This document shows positions 47,221-58,128 of a stretch of DNA of 64,000 bases, one piece after another. Origin of the DNA: Taeniopygia guttata (lineage: Eukaryota > Chordata > Aves > Passeriformes > Estrildidae); NCBI RefSeq assembly GCF_048771995.1, contig NC_133024.1, positions 22,088,001 to 22,152,000 of the forward strand, read 5' to 3'. Both the position numbers and the translations under genes were made by a program. Position 1 is the first letter of the stretch. Each line of letters starts with the position of its first letter. Under the pieces are notes generated by a model. The model made no database searches. It was not told the origin of the DNA and was given only the letters and a program-made list of their open reading frames with translations.

Positions 47221-50200
47221 GTGAGTAGATTTAGTTCTCTGACAGCCCCTGCTTTGCTTGGGCCATTGCTTAGACATCTTGAGAGGCTCATCCATTCTTG
47301 CTTGCTCGTGCTGGCATCAAGGAATGACTCCTTTGGCATAGGCCCTTTGTAGCATTTTTGATTTTGATTGGACTGGCTGATGTGTGGCCCAGTCTGACCC
47401 AAGCTGTCCTCCTTCTACATGGTAGGCTGCAGATCTGTCCTTCAGGGAGAAGTTTTTGCAAGCCCAGGGAATACCTGAGCTGTGGGGCTTGTGTGTGTGG
47501 TTGGTTTCCTGACAGTCAGGCTGCCTCCTCTGGCTCCTGACTTATTGGTGGAGTTTATAAATAGAACCTGCTGGTGCTGATGGTCCAACTGCTGCTGGGG
47601 CTGCTGCAGGACTGCTGCCAGCACAGGGTCAGTGTGTGCTAAGTTTTACTGCCTTCCTGAGACACAGCTCTGAGCAAGGGACTTTGCTCCTGTCCCTGAG
47701 CTTACATGCTCCTCACTGCTGCTCTCTGGCATTGGGAAATGTGTGCATGGCCAGAGGTGTCTTAGCTGGGCAAATTTTCTTACAAGCACCTGTTTTTGGC
47801 CAGATGTTGTGTGTATTTGGCCAGAAGGGACTGTATTTGGATGCATGTGAGAAAGTGCAGTGGAGAGCCCCACCTTCTGAGAAATCCACAGTGAGTGTTT
47901 GGTGGAGCAAGTATGTGCAGAGGAGGCTGCCATTGCCTTGCAGTGACAGCCCCGAGCATAGAAAGGGCTTCATCTTTCCCAGCAAAAGGGAGTTTGGGGC
48001 TTAGTCTTGAGAAAATGAAGATGGGAAGATGTTTGTGCAAAGTGGGGCCTGGCTTTGCTGTAAAGCCAAGAACCATTGCCTTGTCACTGATACATTAATC
48101 AGGAGTGAAATGTTTAGGCCAGGCTGGGTGAGAGGAGGAGGAGGCCAGGGAAAGCAAGGAGAGAGTTGCTGAACTCTGAGGCAGGGTGGGAGGGGGTTGT
48201 CACGGGGCCGAATCTGTTGGGGGATTTGGCCTGAGCCCCATGCTGAGATTAAGTTTCGGAGAACACATTCCAGAGCAGAAAGGGGGCTGTGTGTGCTGGT
48301 GGCCTGATAGAGAGAAGGAGGAGAGGAGGGGAGAGGTGGATGGGATTACCAAGGGCATGGTTTGAATTTAGGAGAGTAGGGTGTGCACAGCTCCTCAGCC
48401 TGATCAGCTCCTGCTTAGCAGCTCTCCTTTTCTTTTTTCACTCGCACCCCAGCCCACTACCACCAGCTCTGTCTCCTGGGAAAAGTATCTCTGACCTATC
48501 TGACTGCTTTAGTGGTGAACTAGGGACAGGTCCTAAGGCACCAGAAGGCCCCACCATCACCTTCAGGAAAATCAAAGCCTCTGAGTAGTGCATCAGCCCT
48601 CTCCAAGAGCCAAATCACCTTTGCCTACTGGATTGCAACTGGGGATGTGTGTGCAAGAGAAGGACTTGGCCATTGCTGTGGTCCCGGTCGTGGCAAACAC
48701 ATTTCTGAGAGGAAGTCAGGAGCATCACTCAGTGGAGCTCACAAAACTGGAGCCAGAGGTTGCATGATCAAGCAGCTAATCAATCCATTGTGGAAAACCC
48801 CTGTGCTGTGCTATGCTGCATGGGTCCCTCATCCTCAGGGGTAGCTGGGGATGGCAGAGGCTGTATTCCACACACCTGGATAGCCTCAGGTGATAGAGAG
48901 CACCCAGGTGAGGAAGATCTAGCAGTCAGTGAGTGAAGAGAGAGATAGGGCATCCCAGTGAAGGTGTGGGACTGAAGGTGTGGGAGGAGAACCTTCTGGA
49001 GGGGCTCAAATAACCAGTCTCATGTTCATGAGCTGGAGTCTGCTTGCAACAGTGGTGTTGTTCTGAAAGAGCAGGGAGTACCACTTGGCAGTAAGACTGA
49101 GTTTGAAAACTGGGGTAGCAGGTGTGCCCTGGGCTCCCTCTCCTGCTCCAGACCTTCTTTACAGGACCTTGCTCAAAACTGATTCAGTGGTGACCATGGT
49201 GAGAGGAAAGCCCATGGCAGGTCAGCATTGCAGTTGATAAATCTCCTCTAGATAACCTTCAGGGCTGAAAGAAAACCCTCTGAAAGTCTTAGTTCCATCC
49301 AAAAATTATTTTGGAGTGGCAGGAGAAAAGTGCAACTGGAATGTGTGGATGAAAGCAGTGGGGGGAAGGAGAGCTATGGAAATATTTTCAAGGCTTAGGT
49401 TTATTTTGGAAGAGGACCTGGAGTCATTGGAAGAAGTGACTTGCTAGGTTTTGAGGAGTGTAGGTGAAATTGTCTGGCCAACTTTTAGGCTATTTCTTCT
49501 CCTTTCTTTGGCCCTTCTTTGAAGGAAGCACTCTGGAATGTCCCAGGCTCTGTGTGCCCTTGCCCTGGGGCCTGCTGTGCTTTGCTGAGAGTCAGCAAGC
49601 AGATAAGCATCACTGCAGTGCTGGCAGCCAGGCATAGCCCTGGGACTCACACCTCCTTCTCTCATCTGCAGCAAAGTGATGCAGAGGCCATCTCTCTTCC
49701 CCCTGGCTCAGAGAGCTGGTTGAAACTTGCATTTAATTTCTCCAGCAGAGATAAAATAGCTGTTGCATATCCAAGAGGTGGAGGGTGGAGGGATTTGCAG
49801 AAGGGAAAGATTTCATGAAGTGACAAAGGGAGCAGCACTTCAGGCATTACTTGGGCACCCTTGAGTCCAGTTAGAGCTGAGCTGGTGCTCCACACGATCT
49901 TGGCTGCCCATGGCATATCAGTGCAAGTCACTGCAGGTCACATCTGCTGATCACTGCTGGCCTGACTGTGGTGCACAAGATCAGCCCTGCAGGCCCCAGG
50001 GCAGCACTGCAGTCTGGGACAACTTGTTTGGATAAAATAGGAGTATCCCTGGTTTTCCAAGCCAGGCTTTAAGCCTTCATATGAATGACAGCTGCAAAGA
50101 AGAGAGAGATGCTTTCTGTGCCTGATTCTAGGTAGCAAAGTTGTAATCTTGCTAGAAAGCCCTGCCCCAGCTCTTCTCCTGGGTAGGGCTGCTATATGTA

Positions 50201-51229
50201 AAAGGCATGGATGCAATGGGCTCTGGTGGGACCAAGTGATTCCACCAGAGACTTATACACGGTGCTGAGGGCTGGTTCTGTAACAGCCAGAGATTTGGAA
50301 GGTTGGGAGCTCTTCATGGAGCTCACAGGGGCAACTGAAATGCAGGGCTGGAGCAAGGCTGGTGAGCAGAGGTAGTGAGAGCTGTGTAACTCCCAGCACT
50401 CATCTGTATGCATAGAAAATCAGGGCAGCAAACACAGCAGCAGGTCTGACCTGGATAGACATGATATTTAAAACCAAAACAGAAGAACAGATGAGGGGTG
50501 CAGCAAAAAAACTCCACTGTTCCAGAATTCCCTGTGGCCAGCGGTGTGGGACTGTGGTACCTGTGTGCCAGGAATGCCGTGGGCAAGGGCAGCTCAGTGC
50601 CCTGTTGCCTCCATCGGTGCCACGGGTGAGGTCAGTCCTCAGCCTTGTGGCAGCACGTGTGGGAAGCTGGGCCTCAGCGTGTGGAGCTCGTGGGCAGTGA
50701 CCCTGCACGGGGTCGGGCTGGGCATCCCCCAGGAATTTGCAGCTGCTTTCTGAAGACAGCCCCATTCATTTTCCTTCGCCAGGGCCTCTCCACTGATACT
50801 CCCCAGAGGCAATGGCAAGAGAGAGGGAGGGAAGGAAGGAAGGAATAAAGGGGATGGCTGCCTGTTGGAAAAGCATATGCAGAGCAGGCACAGGGGCTCT
50901 GGCCCCAGGGGCAGAGGTGGTATGAGGAGTGGAAAGAAGGAAAACACAGGTGGTGTTTTGTGAGGCAGCAGAGCTGTGGCATGAGGACTGTGAGATGGGC
51001 CCAGGGTGGGGGAGATGTGCTGGGAGGGTTGTGAGTAGGTACCTGTCTCAGCAGGGTAGGAGGAATCTGGTGGTGACGGCACCAGCGCCCAGGCTGAATG
51101 GAGAGTGAATTCCATAGCCCTAGGCTGCTCTCACAGCTGAGGGGGGAGTAGTGGAGGGTGCCTGCCCCCAGGCTGGAGGACCCTATTGCTGCCTATTCCC
51201 CTTCCCTCCCTTTCCTTTTTCACTCTTCC

Positions 51230-51530
51230 CTATGGCAGGGAGAACTTTTATCTTGGGGCCATAATTTCATTTACTATTGCTTCTTCTCCAAAGTTATTTA
51301 TGGTCTCCCATTCATTTAATCGGCCCTGTCTCGCCCGCCTCGTTGCTTGGCCCCCAGCCCTCGGACTCAGCTGGTTTCCCTCCCCAGTGACAGCAGCACA
51401 GTTGGCTGCAGGGCTGCACCCTGGTTCACCCCATTGCGCCTCGGAGCTGGCTGCAGATGGACATAAGCAATGGCCTTTGGTTGCACTCCCTCCTAAACAA
51501 GAAAAGGGGGGAAATAAAGCCCTCTTGTCC
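51230..51530. promoter_or_regulatory. Candidate enhancer element in intron 3
   Basis: AT-rich cores (CATAATTTCATTTACT, AAGTTATTTATGG, CATTCATTTAATCGG) lead into a CpG-containing stretch. About 150 bases later come CTTTGGTTG and CCTAAACAAG, a forkhead-like core. The motif-dense, repeat-free character suggests a conserved non-coding element. This is inference only. Confidence 0.3.
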
Positions 51531-52739
51531 CAGCACGGCTGAAGTCAGCAGTGCTCAGTCTGTCTGTCCGCAGCACCTCCTGGACAATGGTTGGTAGATG
51601 AGGACTTGCTTCACTGTGGTCAGGCGTGTCTTTTAAGGACAAGAACATGGGCTGGCACGCTGGATGCTGCCATATGAGAAGGAAAACCCAGCCAGTGAGA
51701 GGGGATGTGGTTAATCCCAGCTGCAGTGGTTGTTGGACTCTGGTGCAAATTGCATGTTAGATGTGGGGCCTGGCTGCTGCAGGCTGTACAGCTGAAGGGG
51801 CAAGTGCTGCATATCCCCCTGGCATGGATCCTGTCCTCCAGCCCTCCCTGCTGGGGGGACATGCATGGTCCCCCCACAACTCAGGGGCAGCTTGTTTGAA
51901 CCCCCCAGGATGAAGCTGGTTGTCTCAGCTTGGCACTATGCCCTCTGTTTGGCTGTGCTGGGGTCAAATACAACAGGATGTGTGTGGGGGAGCTTGTCCC
52001 ATGCACAGAGGGGGACAGGGGTGACCCAGACCACCCCTCACCAGCTCTGGCTGACCCATCAGCGCTAAAGGATGGCTCTACATGCCCATACCAGTGGTGA
52101 GCAGGGCAGTTGAGATCGCCTGTGGCCAAAATCCACTGGCAAATAAACCAGTCTTGTTCTCTGTGGGGAAGCAGGAATTTAGGAGAGTAGTTTGGCAGGA
52201 AGCTCATACACTTGGCATATGAAAAAGTAGTTTGTCACAGTTCTGCTATTTTTCCCCTCTCTCCTGCCAGTTTCACTCTGCTTCTCCAAAGGCACCTGGT
52301 TCTTGCTCCTCCAGCTACCCCAGGATCCCTTTCTTTGCTCTGTTCTTTCCCCCTCTTCACAATTTCACCCCTTGTCCCTCACTTCTGGGCTGAGGGGAAG
52401 CCAGGAAGAGCTGCAGCTCCCTACTGTGGGGTTGCAGCACCCACAGCTGAGAGATGTGGGCTGAGCCACCATCTGGGGGAGCTGCCTGTGAGAGGTCCCC
52501 ATGTCTGCCCAGCCCACAGTCATCCCAGGGGGTGTCCTGGCACAGGGTCATAATTTTCCATCTTCAAGATGGCTCTGCTATGCCAGGACCTTGGGTCTGC
52601 TCTTTTTCCAGGCTCTTGGGCCCCTTCTCCTCTTCAGGGTGTGTGTGCATGTACACGTGCTCGTGTAAGTGTGTATGTGCAGATCCCTGCCAGCATCGCT
52701 GGAGCCTATGCCTTGGCTCCAAAACCTTAATTCAACTGT

Positions 52740-53160
52740 GATGAATCCAGACCACCAAGGCGCACATTAATTTTCCTGATGCTCGTTTATATTTTGTTGA
52801 TCGGAGAAACATGCGCAATGTGGGCAGGCACACACTGGGCTTTCGCCACTTCTCCACCTCTTTCCATTTCTGTGGCTCTCACTATTTTATTCCTTGATCA
52901 AACATAAAAAGCAAAGAGGAGAAAGTATCCATCATCCTTCCCTGCCCCAGCAGTAACTTTCGTTGGAGGAGGAGCATGAGGCGCTGCCAGCTTTTCAAAA
53001 GTTAAGAGTTAACTTTCATCTGGCTTTAATATCCAGTGGAAACATGGCTCCCCTCCTCAGCTTGTCTTAAAGGATTAATCACAGTTCTGAAGTTCACCCG
53101 TATTCCTTCTTTTTATTATTTTTTTTAATTGAACAATGCCAAGAAATTCCAGAAGTGTTA
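52740..53160. promoter_or_regulatory. Candidate enhancer block with 19-bp palindrome
   Basis: The block contains CACATTAATTTTCC, CTCGTTTATATTTTGTTGATCG, a near-perfect palindrome AAAGTTAA-GAG-TTAACTTT (52,998-53,016), TGGCTTTAATATCC and AGGATTAATCACAG. Homeodomain-like cores recur through about 400 bases that lack repeat features. It is the best enhancer-like block of intron 3, pending alignment with other genomes. Confidence 0.35.
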
Positions 53161-54712
53161 AGCATGTTCATTGCAAATCATTTTTATGACATTGCAAAAC
53201 CTCCCCTTTTCTTTTCAACCTCCTCCCCTTCCCTCAGATCTGGGCCTGGGACCGCTGGCTCCCCCAGCAGCCGCCCGACAGCCCCTCCGCACTGCGCTCG
53301 AGGAGGCTTTCTTGATGCCTTGCCAAGAGAGCTGGTTTTTATTTAAACTCTATAAAAGATCTTGCTTTAATCAGAAAGTCTGCTTGAGAAATTTCATGTC
53401 ACTTTTCCATGACTGTGGGTGGGAGAAGCTTGGAGCCAGAGTTGTCTTTCGCTCTTGGGAGCACTGCTGCATTTCCCAGAGAACAAACCCCACATCTTTC
53501 TGCTGGCTGGGGCTGCCAAGGGAGGCTGCCTGCCACCAGCTCTCCTGCTGCCCCCCAGGCCCCAAACTGCCTGAGGTCACAGGTGCCACGTCCTGGGATG
53601 TGTTTCTGGGGGTGAGGGAACTGTTGGCAGCACGTGGCCATGCCGTGGCTGCAGATGCAACACTGCCTTAGAGTGGGGTTTTGCAAAGGAAGTGTGGTCT
53701 CATCCAGAATTAGTGGCATGCCATTCAGGAGATCTGTTAGCCTGGTGTCCTGGGAAGAAGCACCAACCTGAGCCTTGATGTGACGGTGTGACCTGTCACC
53801 TGTGACAACAACCAACTGTGGGATGTGCCGCTTTCGCTAGTGGGCACCTGGGCTGGTGTACAGCATTGTAAAAATGCACACGAGGGACTTTTTTCCTGGC
53901 ACAAAACCTCCTCCCTCACAGCACATGCTGTCTGAGACGAACTTCAAGCTTGCAGTGCCTCAGCGAGGTTTGCCATCACTCCCAGAGAGGACGGAAACCA
54001 GTTTTGCCTCTGGAAAGTTTGGTGGGGCCAAGTTGGCATACTCCCTGCCCTGACAGATCTGTGGTGTTTTGCTGCTCTCCTCTCCTCCTGCTTTAAAAAA
54101 ACAGGGAAAAGAAAGCAAATAGTTAGGTACCCCTTCCTCTTAGTTCCTCTGCTTCCAGTCATGCTGCGCACATCAGCCTGGCCAGGGTGGGAACTCCCAT
54201 CACAGCATGGACAGAGAGACATGGTGTGACAGGGTTTTCACTGCTGCTTTAGGGAAGGAGCAGCTGTGCCACATAGAGGAGGAGCTGGCTTTCCTTGCAA
54301 GTACCTGTTCTTTTAACTGGAGCTTGGGCATACGTGAAGCTTTGTGGTTAACCAGCTTTCAGCTGTGAGATATTTGATGGGAACAAGAGTGCCTGGAGCA
54401 GAGATGCTGATTTCTCAGGTGTGGGAGGAGCTCAGGGGGTTGCACACACTTCCTCCCACCTGGCATTTGTACCCTTGAAGCAGGCTGGGCTCCCTGAGTT
54501 ACGACTACAAAGTCAGCTTCTCAGTAGCAGAACAGCAGTCATGTGTGAAATAGCAGGCAGCAGAAGGACCATTTTTGGCTGCCCTTCAGTGCTGCAGTAA
54601 GTTGGCTTATTTTTTATTCTCAGGCCAGGATTTTTCACACCCAGTTTCCCAGCCCTAGAGCAGGCGGTTTCTCCAGAAGCTGTGTTTTAAGTTACTAATT
54701 TTGTAGGAAAAA

Positions 54713-54737
54713 GGGGGGGGTGGGAGGGGGGGGGGGG
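54713..54737 (+). repeat. G-rich run (G8, G3, G12)
   Basis: Three G runs separated by single bases sit about 155 bases upstream of the exon 4 acceptor. They are a G-quadruplex candidate in the pre-mRNA. Run length could be affected by sequencing error. Confidence 0.85.
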
Positions 54738-54892
54738 AAACCAAAGCAAGCCAGTTTCCCTAGCAGCTGGGGTCAGAGCAGTCCTCTGCCGGCACCATGA
54801 GCAAACAGCCCCCAGCCCATGGGGAGAGGATGAGCTGACACTGAGATGTGTAGCCAGCCACTGAGATGCCTTGTCTTCTGCTCTCTTTGCAG

Positions 54893-55039
54893 ATCTCAAA
54901 GATTTCAAGTTCAATGGCCAGCATGTGATTGAGGTGGATGAAGGGAACACAGCCGTGATTGCCTGCGACCTGCCCGAAAGTCACCCCAAGGCTCAGGTCC
55001 GCTACAGTGTGAAGCAGGAGTGGCTGGAGGCTTCCCGAG
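54893..55039 (+). CDS. BOC: BOC exon 4: Ig domain 2, first half
   Basis: This encodes residues 122-170, after the split codon for Asn122. It contains the first cysteine of Ig2, Cys146 (in VIACDLPE), preceded by HVIEVDEGNTA and followed by YSVKQEWLEASR. The acceptor is CTCTCTTTGCAG and the donor is CGAG then GTGAGT. The phase is 1 at both ends. The exon matches vertebrate BOC nearly residue for residue (VDEGNTAVIAC, HPKAQVRYSVKQEW). Ig2 has no usual tryptophan at the core position: VRYSVKQEWL takes that place, as in the family. Ig2 is split by a 293-bp intron, unlike Ig1, Ig3 and Ig4, which are single-exon domains here. Confidence 0.97.
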
Positions 55040-55332
55040 GTGAGTGCCCGGGGGTCTGACCCAGCAGGTTCCGCCACAGGACCCTGGTTTCGCCCTTCCT
55101 TACCAGCAGTAGCTGTCTCTACCTGCTGCCTCTTTGTCCCTTTGCCACTTGTCTCAGCACAAATTACTTCAGAGTCCCTGGCATGGTCTCCTTGATGTCC
55201 ATGCTGCCTGGGACATCATGGTTTTTTCTTTCCCCCTTGCCCACCTTTTCTTCAGGACACTGCATGTCTTCTAGGAGGCTGGACAGGAGCATATCTTGTG
55301 ACCATGTGCCACTTTCTCTTTTCTCTCTACAG
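55040..55332 (+). other. BOC: BOC intron 4 (293 bp)
   Basis: A short phase-1 GT-AG intron within Ig2, with a clear pyrimidine tract (TTTCTCTTTTCTCTCTACAG) before exon 5. Nothing else was recognised. Confidence 0.9.
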
Positions 55333-55476
55333 ACAATTATCTTATTATGCCATCTGGAAACCTTCAGATCGTTAATGCCAGCCAGGAGGATGAGGGGACT
55401 TACAAATGTGCTGCCTACAACCCTGTGACACAGGAGGTGAAAACTTCAGTCTCCAGTGAGAGGCTCCGTGTGAGAC
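55333..55476 (+). CDS. BOC: BOC exon 5: Ig domain 2, second half
   Basis: This encodes residues 171-218, beginning with the split codon for Asp171. It holds the second Ig2 cysteine, Cys196, in the classic D-E-G-T-Y-K-C signature (190-196), an N-glycosylation sequon at Asn185 (NAS), and the C-terminal stretch SSERLRVRR leading to Ig3. The donor is AGAC then GTAAGC, phase 1. The sequence is very close to vertebrate BOC ([19 protein letters not shown]). Extracellular. Confidence 0.97.
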
Positions 55477-55895
55477 GTAAGCCATTCTCCCTTCACCACA
55501 CATCTCCAGCTCTGGGGACACTGATCAGTGCTATCTGGTGCAGCTGGTTTTCTGTGTGAATCGTTATCAGTTGCTGAGAAAACTCCTTTCCAGCAGCAGA
55601 AGGCCCCAAGGTCTGCTCCTGGAGTATGTGTATGCAGCCCTGGGATTGCCATGCTTCCTTAGCATTTGTTCTTGGTGGTGGGCAGGCAAAGGCCTTTAGC
55701 TCTTTGGCAAAGTGGCTTTGTTGTGTGCACAGAACCCTTACAGAATGTCCCTCTGGTCCTGCATTGCCATTAACCTTCCCCAGCACAGAAAAAACAGTGT
55801 GCCCTACTGTTATCCCTACCTACCCAGCGCACAGGGTGCTCTCCCACCACCCACCGTCCTTCCCACGCACCTCCTTCCTCCACGTCTCTTCCCAG
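55477..55895 (+). other. BOC: BOC intron 5 (419 bp)
   Basis: A phase-1 GT-AG intron between Ig2 and Ig3. The 3' end is pyrimidine-rich with an unusually long C/T stretch. No other feature was recognised. Confidence 0.9.
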
Positions 55896-56189
55896 GCTCC
55901 ACAGCAGAGGCAGCCCGGATAATCTACCCTCCTGAGGCTCAGACCATCATTGTCACCAAGGGCCAGAGCCTCATTCTGGAGTGCGTGGCCAGCGGGATCC
56001 CCCCGCCGCGGGTCACCTGGGCTAAGGATGGCTCCGGCGTCTCCGCCTACAACAAGACGCGCTTCCTGCTCAGCAACCTCCTGATCGACCCCACGAGCGA
56101 GGAGGACTCAGGCACCTACAGCTGCACGGCTGACAATGGCGTTGGGGAGGCCGGGGCTGCCTTCATCTTCTACAATGTGCAGGTGTTTG
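55896..56189 (+). CDS. BOC: BOC exon 6: Ig domain 3
   Basis: This encodes residues 219-316, a complete Ig domain. The cysteines are Cys248 (in LILECVASG) and Cys295 (in DSGTYSC), and the core tryptophan is Trp260 (in RVTWAKDG). A sequon lies at Asn271 (NKT). The I-set signature 'GIPPPRVTW' and the 'ADNGVGEAGAA' turn match the BOC/CDON family. A second AG nine bases into the exon (55,903-55,904) could serve as an in-frame alternative acceptor that removes three codons, but the first has the better pyrimidine tract. The donor is TTTG then GTGAGT, phase 1. Confidence 0.97.
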
Positions 56190-56993
56190 GTGAGTGCTGC
56201 TGGAGCCATTGTTTCAGGGAGGGCTTGGACATCTCATCATCTTCTAGGGGAAGATAGTAGCATGGAAGCATTCTTCCCCTCCCTGGATAAACCACAATGT
56301 AATGCAAACCCCTGCTTGTGGTTCCAGTTTCCAGACCAGACTAATTCTTTCTTGAGGGTAGTAGTTCCTCCTTCTTGGCTCCCATCATGGGCTGGAGATG
56401 ATGGATGCTCCTTTCCTCTGCAGAAGCTCTTCTCTTGTCATTTGTGGCATTGCTTTTGTTCCAATACTTTCTAGTGGAAGCCTGGTTGCTTTTTAGACAT
56501 ATTTGACATTGGCATAAGGAAGACATTGGAATGTCTTGGTTTTGTTCTGTTTTGTAGGGAAGCTCTCTGTGGAGTAGAAAACGTTAGGGATACTACACCT
56601 CAGATATTTCTACCACATATACTTCCCATTCTCACAATTTTTAGGGAGATTAGTTTCACAAATTGCATTTTATCAGGTGCTGATGTGTTGTTGTGGCACA
56701 AGCACAATCTTTGCAGAGTAGCATTTCAGCTCCGAAAAATGGGACTAGATGTCTGATCTCATGTGAGAGGGCAGATGGCTTTGGGCTACCTCCCTTTGCA
56801 GTTTATGTGGATGCTGAAGGGGAGTGGCATTGAAGCAGACCCATGTGAGCCCTCACAAAGAAAGTGGGACTTAGGGTAGGAAAGGATCCATCACTCTGCT
56901 CTCATCCCTGCCAGAGAGGAAGGTGCAAAGCCATGATGGTGCCGTGCTCCTAGTCAAGCGGCACTCAGCAGTCTGTGTTTGTTCCTCACACAG
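56190..56993 (+). other. BOC: BOC intron 6 (804 bp)
   Basis: A phase-1 GT-AG intron between Ig3 and Ig4. Unique sequence with no recognised element. Confidence 0.9.
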
Positions 56994-57266
56994 AACCCCC
57001 GGAGGTCACCATGGAGCTGTCCCAGCAGATCATTCCCTGGGGCCAAAGCGCCAAGTTCACGTGCAAGGTGCGCGGGAACCCGCAGCCCTCGGTGGTGTGG
57101 CTGCGCAACGCGGTGCCGCTGTCAGGCAGCCGGCGGCTGCGGCTGTCGCGCCGGGCGCTGCGGCTGCTCAGCGTGGGGCCCGAGGACGAGGGCATCTACC
57201 AGTGCATGGCCGAGAACGAGGTGGGCAGCGCCCAAGCCATGGTGCAGCTGAGGACAGCCCGCCCGG
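56994..57266 (+). CDS. BOC: BOC exon 7: Ig domain 4
   Basis: This encodes residues 317-407. The disulphide pair is Cys340 (in KFTCKVRGN) and Cys387 (in EDEGIYQCMAEN), and the core tryptophan is Trp352 (in SVVWLRN). It starts EPPEVTMELS and ends LRTARP, as in vertebrate BOC. The central part (about 57,070-57,200) is far richer in GC and CpG than neighbouring exons, so alternative frames stay open across it (for example 56,923-57,270). Those are shadows. Ig4 is the membrane-side Ig domain, next to the FNIII region that contacts Hedgehog pathway partners. The acceptor is TTCCTCACACAG and the donor is CCCG then GTAAGC. Confidence 0.97.
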
Positions 57267-57826
57267 GTAAGCCCCTCTCTCCAAAGTCATGGCCATTCAG
57301 TCACAGCCTAACACAGGACAAGGACGGGGGAAGCACGGGAAGAAAGTTGGGGTGTTGCTTTTACTTCCTATTTAACCTATGCTGCAAGTGCTGTTCTGCC
57401 TGAGGTCTCAGTATCTCCCTCTGGGAACACATGACACCAGTTTTGCTTCTAAGGGCTGGGCCATGCGTGCACATTTGGGTGATCTCTACACAAGAGATCT
57501 TGTCTCTATACAAGACATCTGGCTGTAGTGCTTCACCCCATGGCTTAGCTCTGCCTCTGAACTTGCACTGAGCAAGAGCTTAAAAACTGAATTCACCTGG
57601 GGTAGGAGAGGTACCACCTGATTCCTTGGACTTCGTTGAACTTACACAGGGTAAGAGGGACTTCAGAGAGACAGGGAACCTTGTTGTTTATAGCAGGGGA
57701 AGGAGGGATTGTTGCCAATACCTTTTTGAGTGGCACTGCAGGCAGTACTGCACAGGGGGCTCACAGCTCTGCCTTAACCACAGACTGGGATGGGCATTTA
57801 CCCTGCTGTGACACTTTGTATTCCAG
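57267..57826 (+). other. BOC: BOC intron 7 (560 bp)
   Basis: A phase-1 GT-AG intron between Ig4 and the linker/FNIII-1 exon. No other feature was recognised. Confidence 0.9.
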
Positions 57827-58128
57827 GAGCTCCACTCAACCCTGGGCGAGATGTCCAGCTGCACACGGCTCAATCTCCAACACCACCTTCCAGGAACAGC
57901 ACCTTAAAGCTGCCCTTGGATAAAGCTGGACTGCCCAAGCCTGGGACAACCCCTCCTCTAGCAGCATCTCCACAGTGTGCAGCCAACAAGGAGCTGGTGC
58001 CTCCAGCTGAAGCCCCCATCATCCTCAGTTCTCCACGGACCTCCAAGACAGACAGCTACGACCTGGTGTGGAGACCCCGGCCTGACAGCAGAGCCCCCAT
58101 CCTCTATTACGTGGTGAAGCATCGCAAG
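57827..58128 (+). CDS. BOC: BOC exon 8: proline-rich linker and start of FNIII-1
   Basis: This encodes residues 408-508. Residues 408-468 form a Pro/Ser/Thr-rich linker with little order, and with an N-S-T sequon. Compared with my memory of mammalian BOC, the linker is the most diverged part of this ectodomain. From about residue 470 the first FNIII domain begins (PAEAPIILSSPRTSKTDSY), with Trp489 in LVWRPRP and the strand ILYYVVKHRK at the end. The donor AAG then GTATCA follows a complete codon, so this is the only phase-0 junction among the coding exons seen here. The acceptor is TTGTATTCCAG. Confidence 0.95.

Larger units (their letters stand above)
47221..54892 (+). other. BOC: BOC intron 3 (about 7.7 kb)
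   Basis: A phase-1 GT-AG intron inside the Ig coding region. No additional exon was found that would keep phase and add an Ig-like segment, which agrees with BOC having four Ig domains. Sequence at 47.3-50.8 kb is ordinary. Candidate regulatory stretches at 51.2-51.5 and 52.7-53.2 kb, and a G-rich tract at 54,713-54,737, are listed separately. Confidence 0.85.

Noticed and set aside
56923..57270. 115-codon alternative frame over exon 7
   Set aside because: Shadow of the GC-rich Ig4 exon. The Ig4 frame has the cysteines, tryptophan and splice phase.
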